A stretch of DNA of 18,460 bases, from positions 1 to 18,460 of the forward strand of contig CAKROW010000055.1 in assembly GCA_934373235.1 (NCBI GenBank). Reading direction: 5' to 3'. A program made the position numbers and the translations under genes. This document shows positions 1 through 5,791 of this stretch, piece by piece. The stretch comes from an uncultured Blautia sp. (lineage in GTDB: Bacteria > Bacillota > Clostridia > Lachnospirales > Lachnospiraceae). How positions within the stretch are numbered: the first letter of the stretch is position 1; each line of letters begins with the position of its first letter. Under the pieces are notes generated by a model. That model worked only from the letters and a program-made list of their open reading frames with translations, did not search any database and was not told where the DNA came from.

Positions 1-28
1 AGTAAATTCAAGGCTTTGAAGATGGTCG

Positions 29-170
29 TGGTCTAAAACAGATTGAAAAAGGGTAAAATTTTTAGACCAAATTTTTTTGGAAAATCAAAGATTTCAGACA
101 TAGGAGAACGGCAAATGTCGGCTGGTCTAAATTTGAAATCCGAGGCCATTTTAGACCATATTTTAGACCA
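29..170. repeat. Five copies of TTTTAGACCA in both orientations
   Basis: The 10-mer TTTTAGACCA occurs at 60-69, 149-158 and 161-170, and as its reverse complement TGGTCTAAA(A/T) at 29-38 and 123-132. The copies can pair as inverted repeats (29-38 with 60-69, and 123-132 with 149-158 or 161-170). Spacing is irregular, so this is not a CRISPR array. It could be a set of binding sites for a DNA-binding protein, hairpins in an RNA from an upstream unit, or degenerate repeat DNA. The function is not known. Confidence 0.7.
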
Positions 171-188
171 TTTGAAGGAAGAAACATA

Positions 189-292
189 CCGAGATAAGCC
201 AAAATAAGCCGAGAAATGGGAAAAATCTTGATAGACTGAAAAAGTGCGCAAATGCTTGAAAAATAAGGAAAAACCGAGATAATCCGAGATAA
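189..292 (+). repeat. Short CCGAGATAA direct repeats
   Basis: CCGAGATAA occurs at 189-197, 274-282 and 284-292. A related CCGAGAAAT is at 209-217, and ATAAGCC is doubled at 194-200 and 204-210. The last two copies are exactly 10 bp apart, one helical turn, directly upstream of the phosphatase ribosome binding site. Apart from the repeats, I see no gene in 1-310. The one minus-strand reading frame there (33-251) has no recognisable domain. Confidence 0.55.
256..283 (+). promoter_or_regulatory. Possible sigma-A promoter of the phosphatase gene
   Basis: TTGAAA (256-261) is followed after 16 bp by GATAAT (278-283). The -10 lies inside the first of the two tandem CCGAGATAA repeats. This would give a leader of only about 20 nt, containing the AAGGAG ribosome binding site. 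The region is A-rich, so chance matches are likely. Confidence 0.35.
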
Positions 293-310
293 AAAAGGAG
301 TTAAAAATAG

Positions 311-772
311 ATGATTAGAGTGTTATTTGTTTGTCACGGCAACATTTGCCGTTCCACTATGTGTGAGAGTGTTTTTACCTATATGGTAAAGAAAAGAGGC
401 CTGGGAGATCGGTTTTTGATTGATTCCTGTGCTACCAGTAGGGAAGAGATTGGGAATCCACCTCACAGAGGTACTGTAAAGAAGCTTCAGGAGATGGATA
501 TTCCACTTGTTCCGCACAGGGCAAGACAGATCACATGGGAGGATTATAAGAATTTTGATTATATTATTGGAATGGACAGTTTTAACATCCGTAATCTTAA
601 CCGGATGCTAAAAGGTGACCCGGATGAAAAAATATATAAATTACTGAGTTTTAACGGATCAGACAGAGATATTGCAGATCCTTGGTATACCGGCAATTTT
701 GATGAGACATATTCAGATGTTGTGGAAGGGTGCGAAGGTTTTCTTAAATATCTGGAAGATAATATTTTCTAG
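311..772 (+). CDS. Low-molecular-weight protein-tyrosine phosphatase
   Basis: This is a cytoplasmic phosphatase of the LMW-PTP (arsenate-reductase-like) fold, which removes phosphate from phosphotyrosine through a cysteine-phosphate intermediate. The N-terminal P-loop CHGNICRS at residues 8-15 gives nucleophile Cys8 and phosphate-binding Arg14. The general-acid loop DPWYTG starts at Asp123. The length of 153 residues is normal for the family. The ATG at 311 is preceded by AAGGAG at 295-300. The gene stands alone: no tyrosine kinase or capsule gene is visible next to it, so its substrate is unknown. The P-loop is followed by Thr-Met rather than the commoner Pro-Met, a minor variation. Activity on phosphotyrosine rather than phosphoarginine is inferred from the family and not certain. 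Confidence 0.92.
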   Translation: MIRVLFVCHGNICRSTMCESVFTYMVKKRGLGDRFLIDSCATSREEIGNPPHRGTVKKLQEMDIPLVPHRARQITWEDYKNFDYIIGMDSFNIRNLNRMLKGDPDEKIYKLLSFNGSDRDIADPWYTGNFDETYSDVVEGCEGFLKYLEDNIF

Positions 773-795
773 TAATTGCAGATTTTATATTGTTT

Positions 796-802
796 TGTCG
801 AA
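796..802 (+). promoter_or_regulatory. Spo0A-box-like heptamer TGTCGAA
   Basis: TGTCGAA matches the TGNCGAA core recognised by the sporulation regulator Spo0A. It lies 10 bp upstream of the -35 of the DUF5688 promoter. A second exact copy sits on the promoter at 6394-6400. A 7-mer is expected about twice by chance in a window this long, so the match alone is weak. The intergenic, promoter-proximal placement is what makes it worth recording. Confidence 0.3.
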
Positions 803-811
803 GGAATTTTC

Positions 812-840
812 TTTACAAATCCAGACAGTTCCTCTATACT
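812..840 (+). promoter_or_regulatory. Sigma-A-type promoter for the DUF5688 gene
   Basis: TTTACA (812-817) and TATACT (835-840) are separated by 17 bp. Initiation near 847 would make a leader of about 140 nt that contains four consecutive hairpins before the ATG at 987. No terminator for the preceding phosphatase gene is visible, so some read-through is possible. Confidence 0.7.
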
Positions 841-846
841 GTCAGT

Positions 847-986
847 ACAGCTACAATTCAGGGGGAGCATCAGCTCCCCGGAATGTGTCTGATTTCTTCA
901 GACACAGGTCATGTGGCATCAGATGCCGCGTCTAACTTTCAATTCAGGGCAGATCGCCCACAGGGATTCATAGAAAGGAACAGAAT
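847..986 (+). promoter_or_regulatory. 5' leader with four consecutive hairpins (candidate structured RNA)
   Basis: Four stem-loops follow each other. Stem 862-868/873-879 is seven perfect pairs with loop ATCA. Stem 885-892/898-905 is eight perfect pairs with loop TTTCT. Stem 911-919/923-931 is nine pairs including two G-T pairs. Stem 947-950/956-959 is four GC pairs. The 10-mer CAATTCAGGG occurs twice, at 854-863 and 940-949, at the start of the first and last hairpins. None is followed by a T-run, so they are not simple terminators. The ribosome binding site AAAGGAA lies outside the hairpins at about 974-980. I do not recognise a named riboswitch, T-box or leader family. Confidence 0.6.
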
Positions 987-1931
987 ATGGAAAGAAATTA
1001 TATGAGATTTGTAGGAGAACTCAGGGAGCTTTTGATTGCATCTATGGGACTTGAGAATGAACAGGTCTATTATGAAGAGAAAGGAGGGAAATATAACTGC
1101 ACAGGTGACCGCCTTTTTGTGGAATGTGGATATGCCGGTGAGGAAAAGAAGACTGTACAGGTATGTGGATTATATACCCGTGATCTTTTTGAAAGTTACT
1201 GTTCATGCGAAAATATGGATAAGATTGTCCATATGTGTGTGGAAGAAATCCGGCGTGCACAGAGTACAGCGATCATTTTTCGGGGGGATGATCTTGAGGA
1301 CTATAATAAGATTAAGGATAAACTGTTTATTCGTCTTCTCAATGCAACGGACCATGAAGAAGAACTGAAAGAAATATTGCATCGTGTTGTAGGAGATATT
1401 GCAATTGTGGTATATATTTTTGCAGGGGAAAAGAATGGATATATCGTAAGTACCAGAGTGAAAAATGAGATGATAAAAAAATGGGAGACTGACAGGGATG
1501 CGATTTATGAAACGGCTGTACTAAATACATATTTTCTCAATCCTCCCAGGATTTATTTCTGGGAAAAACTGGTTTTTGATGAGGATTATTCCGGAGAGAA
1601 TTTTATGAACCTGATGATGGATTATAATATTGAAAAAGGAATCCGGGGAAACTGTCTCAGCACAACTAGACGAACCAACGGAGCTGCAGCTATTTTCCTT
1701 CCAGGGGTGGCGAAGCGTCTTGCGGAACTGATGGAAGCGGATCTTTATCTGGTTTTTACAAGTATTCATGAGGTGATGGTACATAGTGCACAATCGGTTT
1801 ATCCGGAAGATCTGAAAGCTGTCCTGAAAGATACCATGAGGACAGCAACCCCTCCGGAGGAAAGACTTTCTTCGTATATATATTATTATGACAGAGTAAC
1901 CGAAAAGATCACCATGCTTTCAGACATTTAA
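987..1931 (+). CDS. DUF5688 family protein
   Basis: This 314-residue soluble protein has no signal peptide or membrane segment. It resembles the DUF5688 family, abundant in Lachnospiraceae and of unknown function. Typical features are a LYTRDLFESY stretch near residue 70, a FRGDDLEDYNKIKDKLFIRLLN block near residues 105-125, a GDIAIVVYIF strand, and the phrase AVLNTYFLNPP near residue 185. The ATG at 987 has AAAGGAA seven bases upstream; a second in-frame ATG follows at 1002. Expression is probably governed by the promoter at 812-840 and the hairpin leader. It converges on the ABC importer genes. Nothing in the sequence indicates a catalytic site. Family assignment is from memory of conserved phrases. 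Confidence 0.75.
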   Translation: MERNYMRFVGELRELLIASMGLENEQVYYEEKGGKYNCTGDRLFVECGYAGEEKKTVQVCGLYTRDLFESYCSCENMDKIVHMCVEEIRRAQSTAIIFRGDDLEDYNKIKDKLFIRLLNATDHEEELKEILHRVVGDIAIVVYIFAGEKNGYIVSTRVKNEMIKKWETDRDAIYETAVLNTYFLNPPRIYFWEKLVFDEDYSGENFMNLMMDYNIEKGIRGNCLSTTRRTNGAAAIFLPGVAKRLAELMEADLYLVFTSIHEVMVHSAQSVYPEDLKAVLKDTMRTATPPEERLSSYIYYYDRVTEKITMLSDI

Positions 1932-1974
1932 GAAAGAAAAACACCGGAAGATCATTGAAGATCAGTTCCGGTGT
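1931..1974 (-). terminator. Rho-independent terminator of the ABC importer operon
   Basis: The nine-pair stem ACACCGGAA (1941-1949)/TTCCGGTGT (1966-1974) is followed, reading the minus strand, by TTTTCTTTCT (1940 down to 1931). In the plus direction the stem is followed by ATGAAATAAA, so it should terminate mainly the minus-strand operon. It sits between the convergent DUF5688 and ATPase genes. Confidence 0.8.
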
Positions 1975-1993
1975 ATGAAATAAAACCATGATT

Positions 1994-2788
1994 TCAGTTC
2001 AGGAGTGCAGAATCATTTGAGAATTCTTCACCGCTTGCCTGCTCAAATTTTTCGAGAAGATCTTTGACAGTGAGTTGTTTCTTTTCTTCGCCTTCAATAT
2101 CCAGGATAATGTGTCCTTCCATCATCATGATCAGGCGGTTGCCATGAGCGATGGCATCCTTCATGTTGTGTGTGATCATCATGGTAGTCAGATGATCGCG
2201 GTTTACAATCATATCTGTTGTTTCCAGAACCTTGGCTGCTGTTTTGGGATCCAGGGCAGCCGTATGCTCATCCAGGAGAAGAAGCTTTGGTTTCTGCAGT
2301 GTTGCCATAAGGAGAGTCAGTGCCTGACGCTGTCCGCCGGAAAGAAGACCTACTTTTGAGGTAAGGCGGTTTTCCAGTCCAAGGCCCAGTGTTTTGAGAA
2401 GTTCCCTGTATTCATCACGTTCCTGACGGGTAATGCCTGTGCGGAGAAGGCGAAGCTTTCCACGGCGTTTGGCAAGAGCCAGATTTTCTTCGATACCCAT
2501 GGTTGCGGCTGTTCCGGTCATAGGATCCTGGAACACACGTCCGAGATAGGTAGCACGTTTGTATTCAGATAATTTGGTTACATTAACCCCACCTATGATG
2601 ATCTCGCCGGAATCTACAGGCCATGTACCGGCCACTGCGTTGAGCATAGTGGATTTACCTGCACCGTTTCCGCCGATAACTGTAACAAAATCGCCCTCTT
2701 TCAGATGAAGATTAAGACCGTTGAGGGCCCGTTTTTCATTGATGGTTCCGGGGTTGAAAGTTTTATATACATTATTGATCTTAAGCAT
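1994..2788 (-). CDS. ABC transporter ATP-binding protein (TrpZ-like, COG1101 type)
   Basis: This is the cytoplasmic ATPase that powers the importer encoded with it. Visible motifs are Walker A GGNGAGKST (39-47), Q-loop Gln87, signature LSGGQ (149-153), Walker B LLLLDE ending at Glu174, and H-loop His207. The DEHTAALDP sequence after Walker B is typical of the COG1101 group that accompanies COG4120 permeases and COG2984 binding proteins. The ATG at 2788 is chosen because CCCCCTCC at 2797-2804 gives GGAGGGGG eight bases upstream; a longer frame to 2851 adds residues without homology. The start overlaps the permease stop by 8 nt, indicating translational coupling. Length is 264 residues. The substrate cannot be read from the ATPase. 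Confidence 0.93.
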   Translation of the reverse strand: MLKINNVYKTFNPGTINEKRALNGLNLHLKEGDFVTVIGGNGAGKSTMLNAVAGTWPVDSGEIIIGGVNVTKLSEYKRATYLGRVFQDPMTGTAATMGIEENLALAKRRGKLRLLRTGITRQERDEYRELLKTLGLGLENRLTSKVGLLSGGQRQALTLLMATLQKPKLLLLDEHTAALDPKTAAKVLETTDMIVNRDHLTTMMITHNMKDAIAHGNRLIMMMEGHIILDIEGEEKKQLTVKDLLEKFEQASGEEFSNDSALLN

Positions 2789-3707
2789 GATTATTTCCCC
2801 CTCCGTTGGATACTTTTGTAAAATATTTGCCTTTCCAGTACGGGAAAGCAAGGAACAGTGCGACGACGATGGCTGAAAGCATTTTCAGAAGGTCTGTGTC
2901 AATACCCATCCAGATAACAGTCTGGAGAACCAGATAGTAAAGTATGGAGCCAAGTGCAACACTTAAGAGTTTCAGCGCAAAGTTATGGAAGATCCGGCTG
3001 AAGATGGCTTCTCCGATGATGACAGCAGCAAGACCGATGACGATGGAACCACGGCCCATATTGATATCTGCAAATCCCTGATACTGGGTGAGAAGAGCAC
3101 TGGAAAGTGCTACCAGTCCATTGGAAATCATAAGGCCAAGGACTTTGTTGAAATCTGTATTAATACCCTGTGCTCTTGACATGTTGGGATTACAGCCTGT
3201 AGCACGTAAAGAACATCCAAGCTCTGTGCCGAAAAACCAATAGAGGATGGCAATGAGGATCAGGATCATTACGGCAACAATAAGAAGTGTATTCTGTGTA
3301 AGAGCAACACCCTTTACACGGCGAAGGGATACAAGAAGATCAAATTTGTCAACATTGATGGCCTGGTTGGCTTTTCCCATGATCTTAAGGTTCACGGAAT
3401 AAAGGGAAAGCTGGGTGAGTATTCCGGCAAGGATGGCCGGGATACCCATAAATGTGTGAAAAATACCTGTGGCAAGTCCGGCAAGCATACCTGCGCCTGT
3501 GGCAGCCAGCATGGATACCCATACATTGTGGCCACTTAACATCATCATAATACATACGGCACCTCCGGTACACATGGTTCCGTCTACAGTAAGATCCGCA
3601 ATATCCAGGATGCGGAAGGTTATGTATACACCAATAGCCATGATACCCCAGATCAGACCCTGGGCAACAGCGCCCGGAAGAGCGTCAAATAAATTCATAA
3701 GCTGCAT
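2781..3707 (-). CDS. ABC transporter permease (TrpY-like, COG4120 type)
   Basis: This integral membrane permease of 308 residues forms the substrate channel with the ATPase downstream. About eight to nine hydrophobic segments are visible. The N-terminal segment GLIWGIMAIGVYITFRILD followed by DLTVDGTMCTGGAV is characteristic of COG4120 permeases, distant relatives of the branched-chain amino acid transporter LivH/LivM family. The ATG at 3707 has a perfect AGGAGG at 3715-3720 with 7-nt spacing. The second Met at 3698 is less likely. The C-terminus is short and hydrophilic, ending NNHA. Known relatives import tryptophan (TrpXYZ in streptococci) or other small solutes. Here the substrate is unassigned. 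Confidence 0.92.
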   Translation of the reverse strand: MQLMNLFDALPGAVAQGLIWGIMAIGVYITFRILDIADLTVDGTMCTGGAVCIMMMLSGHNVWVSMLAATGAGMLAGLATGIFHTFMGIPAILAGILTQLSLYSVNLKIMGKANQAINVDKFDLLVSLRRVKGVALTQNTLLIVAVMILILIAILYWFFGTELGCSLRATGCNPNMSRAQGINTDFNKVLGLMISNGLVALSSALLTQYQGFADINMGRGSIVIGLAAVIIGEAIFSRIFHNFALKLLSVALGSILYYLVLQTVIWMGIDTDLLKMLSAIVVALFLAFPYWKGKYFTKVSNGGGNNHA

Positions 3708-3726
3708 AAAAATTCCTCCTGTTTTT

Positions 3727-3773
3727 AGACACGAACAGCGAGAAAGGAAGAATCCTTTCCCGCTGTAGAGTCT
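3727..3773 (-). promoter_or_regulatory. Intercistronic hairpin between binding-protein and permease genes
   Basis: A 14-pair stem (3735-3748/3753-3766, one G-T pair, 4-nt loop) lies between the binding-protein stop and the permease ribosome binding site. AGAC (3727-3730) and GTCT (3770-3773) can extend it after a small internal loop. In the transcribed direction there is no T-run after it, so it is probably an mRNA-stabilising or processing element rather than a terminator. Such hairpins usually raise the yield of the upstream binding-protein message relative to the permease message. Confidence 0.7.
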
Positions 3774-3795
3774 TTATAATAATGAAATAAATCTT

Positions 3796-4773
3796 TTAGT
3801 TCTCGGAAGAGTCTGTCTCAATTGCCTCGTAATCATCCGGGATCTTAACACCAAGTTCTTTGGCGATATCTGCATTGTACTTCTTTGTGAATTTCGGAGC
3901 ATATTCAATAGCCATCTTGGAGATGTCCTCACCATCTTTCAGAACACGGACAGCCATCTCACCGGTTGTGTATCCAAGATCATAGTAGCTGATGGAAAGA
4001 GTGGCAACACCACATCCGGAGCAGATTCCCTCCTCGCCTGCAATAACCGGAACTTTTGCCGGAAGGCAGATGTTGTTGATGATCTCTGTATTGGATGCAA
4101 CTGTATTGTCTGTAGGAACATAGATCACATCACTTTCATTAGCTGCTGTTGTGGTAACAGAAGAAAGATCATTGGAATCGGAGAATGCGTAGTATTCACA
4201 TGTGTAGCCAAGTTTCTCAAGCGCATCTTTTACAGTATCAACCTGATACTGGGAGTTTGGCTCGGCAGAACAGTAGAGAAGTCCTACATTCTTGGCATCC
4301 GGGAAGATCTCATTAAGCATATCAGCCTGTTTATCAAGAGGTGCAAGATCAGAAGTACCGGATACGTTTGTTCCTACTGTTCCGTCAAAATCATCAAGCC
4401 CCAGAGCAACACCATACTCGGTAACAGCAGTTCCAAGTACCGGGATATCAGAAGTTCCGGCGGATGCTGCCTGAAGGGATGCAGTTGCGTTTGCAAGGAT
4501 CAGGTCAACTTTTTCGGATACAAAACTGTTGATAATTGTAGAACATGTGTTGGAATCACCCTGTGCGTTCTGCTCATCGAATTTTACAGAATCACCGAAT
4601 TCTTCTGTGAGGGCATCCTCAAATCCTTTTGTTGCTGCGTCCAGAGCCTCATGCTGAACTAACTGACAGATACCTATTGTGTAAGTCTCTTTTTCTGCTG
4701 CGCTGACAGTTGCTGTGCATGCACCTGCTGCAAGGACAGATGCCAGCACTGCTGCGATAACCTGCTTTTTCAT
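3796..4773 (-). CDS. ABC transporter substrate-binding protein (TrpX-like, ABC_sub_bind family)
   Basis: This exported solute receptor belongs to the COG2984/PF04392 family. The 325-residue precursor starts with Lys-Lys and a hydrophobic stretch to about residue 18. Cys19 in AAGAC could be a lipobox cysteine for lipid anchoring, although it is imperfect at -3; otherwise the VSAA site near residue 25 would be cut by signal peptidase I. The mature part shows TIGICQLVQHEALD, NAQGD and a periplasmic-binding-type alternation of strands and helices. The ATG at 4773 has GAGGAGG nine bases upstream; the upstream in-frame TTG at 4791 overlaps that site and is rejected. It is first in the operon, directly behind a strong promoter. 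No T-box leader precedes it, unlike streptococcal trpX. The substrate is unknown. Confidence 0.92.
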   Translation of the reverse strand: MKKQVIAAVLASVLAAGACTATVSAAEKETYTIGICQLVQHEALDAATKGFEDALTEEFGDSVKFDEQNAQGDSNTCSTIINSFVSEKVDLILANATASLQAASAGTSDIPVLGTAVTEYGVALGLDDFDGTVGTNVSGTSDLAPLDKQADMLNEIFPDAKNVGLLYCSAEPNSQYQVDTVKDALEKLGYTCEYYAFSDSNDLSSVTTTAANESDVIYVPTDNTVASNTEIINNICLPAKVPVIAGEEGICSGCGVATLSISYYDLGYTTGEMAVRVLKDGEDISKMAIEYAPKFTKKYNADIAKELGVKIPDDYEAIETDSSEN

Positions 4774-4807
4774 AATACTATTCCTCCTCAAAGCTTTAAT
4801 AGTGGAA

Positions 4808-4836
4808 AGTATAACGCTTTAAAGGGAGAAAGTCAA
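4808..4836 (-). promoter_or_regulatory. Sigma-A promoter of the ABC importer operon
   Basis: On the minus strand TTGACT (4836-4831) and TATACT (4813-4808) are separated by exactly 17 bp. The palindrome CTTTAAAG (4817-4824) lies in the spacer. Initiation near 4801 leaves a leader of about 28 nt with the GAGGAGG site, too short for a T-box or riboswitch. Confidence 0.8.
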
Positions 4837-4922
4837 GGTTTAAAATATAAGATATCACCCAAAGTATCATAAGCCAGTTTTTTTCATATCCTATATAGAA
4901 TGAAAACAGGAGAGATTTTGTC

Positions 4923-5687
4923 ATGGCTTATAAGATCATGCTGGATGCAGGTCATGGAGGAGAAGATCCGGGAGCTGTCTATGAAGAAAGAACAGAAAAA
5001 GATGATAATCTGAAGCTGGCTCTTGCAGTGGGAAAGATTCTGGAAGATAATGGAGTAGATGTTGTGTATACAAGAACTGAGGATGTATACCAGACACCTT
5101 TTGAAAAAGCGAAGCTGGCAAATGAAGATGGGGTGGATTATTTTATTTCCTTTCACAGAAACAGCAGCCCTGAACCGGAGCAGTATCAGGGGGCGGAGGT
5201 TCTTGTATACGATAAAAAGGGAATCAAGTATGACATGGCAGAAAATATCCTGGGAGCACTGGGCAAAGTGGGATTTAAAGAACTGGGAGTAAAAGCACGC
5301 CCCGGCCTTGTGGTCCTGAGACGTACAAAAATGCCGGCACTTCTGATAGAAACAGGATTTATTAATTCCAAAAGAGATAATGAATTGTTTGATACCAGGT
5401 TCTCGGAGATCACAAAAGGGATTGCAAATGCCATTCTGGGAACTCTTAATGAGGAGACGGTAAAGGGGCCGGTATATTACCGGGTTCAGACCGGTGTTTT
5501 CAGGAATAGAGAAAATGCAGATCGTATGCTGTACAGCCTGAGTGATGAAGGTTATCCTGCGTTTATCCTGGCAGAAGATGATCTGTACAAAGTGCAGGTA
5601 GGAGCCTATATGCAGCTTGGAAATGCAGTAAATATGGAACAGAGGCTCAGGGATAGCGGTTACAGTACCATTATTGTGACCAGATGA
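4923..5687 (+). CDS. N-acetylmuramoyl-L-alanine amidase (Amidase_3) with C-terminal SPOR domain
   Basis: This zinc amidase cleaves the bond between N-acetylmuramic acid and L-alanine in peptidoglycan. Predicted zinc ligands are His11 (DAGHGG), Glu25 and His78 (FHRNS), and the catalytic glutamate is Glu143 (LIETGFI). Residues about 183-254 form a SPOR domain (two repeats, YYRVQTGVF and LYKVQVGAY), which binds glycan strands lacking stem peptides. The 254-residue protein begins directly with the catalytic strand and has no signal peptide. The ATG at 4923 has AGGAGAG eight bases upstream, and no upstream frame supplies a leader. It must leave by a non-Sec route, by lysis, or act on peptidoglycan inside the cell. 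A weak -10 TAGAAT is at 4896-4901 without a good -35. A divergent promoter serves the importer. Confidence 0.93.
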   Translation: MAYKIMLDAGHGGEDPGAVYEERTEKDDNLKLALAVGKILEDNGVDVVYTRTEDVYQTPFEKAKLANEDGVDYFISFHRNSSPEPEQYQGAEVLVYDKKGIKYDMAENILGALGKVGFKELGVKARPGLVVLRRTKMPALLIETGFINSKRDNELFDTRFSEITKGIANAILGTLNEETVKGPVYYRVQTGVFRNRENADRMLYSLSDEGYPAFILAEDDLYKVQVGAYMQLGNAVNMEQRLRDSGYSTIIVTR

Positions 5688-5716
5688 TGACATCAGAGTA
5701 GAAATCATGGTATGAT
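5687..5716 (+). promoter_or_regulatory. Extended -10 promoter of the DUF218 gene
   Basis: TGGTATGAT at 5708-5716 is an extended -10. ATGACA (5687-5692), one mismatch from TTGACA, lies 18 bp upstream and overlaps the amidase stop region. Initiation near 5723 would give a leader of about 70 nt. Confidence 0.55.
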
Positions 5717-5726
5717 ATCAGAGTAG
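5689..5726 (+). repeat. Direct repeat GAYATCAGAGTAG across a promoter
   Basis: GACATCAGAGTAG (5689-5701) and GATATCAGAGTAG (5714-5726) match at 12 of 13 positions and are spaced 25 bp apart. The first lies between the -35 and -10 elements and the second overlaps the -10 and likely start point. This arrangement fits operator half-sites for a repressor. The regulator is unknown. Confidence 0.55.
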
Positions 5727-5791
5727 TGAATACCGGTATACGGACTTTTATCTCCGGCACCTACTGATAAAAACAGGAGAGGAAGAACACA

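Noticed and set aside
29..170. CRISPR array
   Set aside because: Repeats are only 10 bp, occur in both orientations and have irregular spacing; no cas gene is present.
33..251. 72-residue open frame on the minus strand in the repeat-rich left edge
   Set aside because: No domain, no ribosome binding site that I can see, and its sequence is shaped by the TTTTAGACCA repeats.
1941..1974. Plus-strand terminator for the DUF5688 gene
   Set aside because: The stem is followed by ATGAAATAAA in this direction with no T-run; it fits the minus-strand operon instead.
4774..4922. T-box or riboswitch before the ABC importer
   Set aside because: The predicted start point leaves only about 28 nt of leader and no T-box signature is present.
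4884..5708. 274-residue open frame on the minus strand opposite the amidase
   Set aside because: It is antisense to a gene with complete catalytic motifs, and its composition is that of a reverse-complement shadow.
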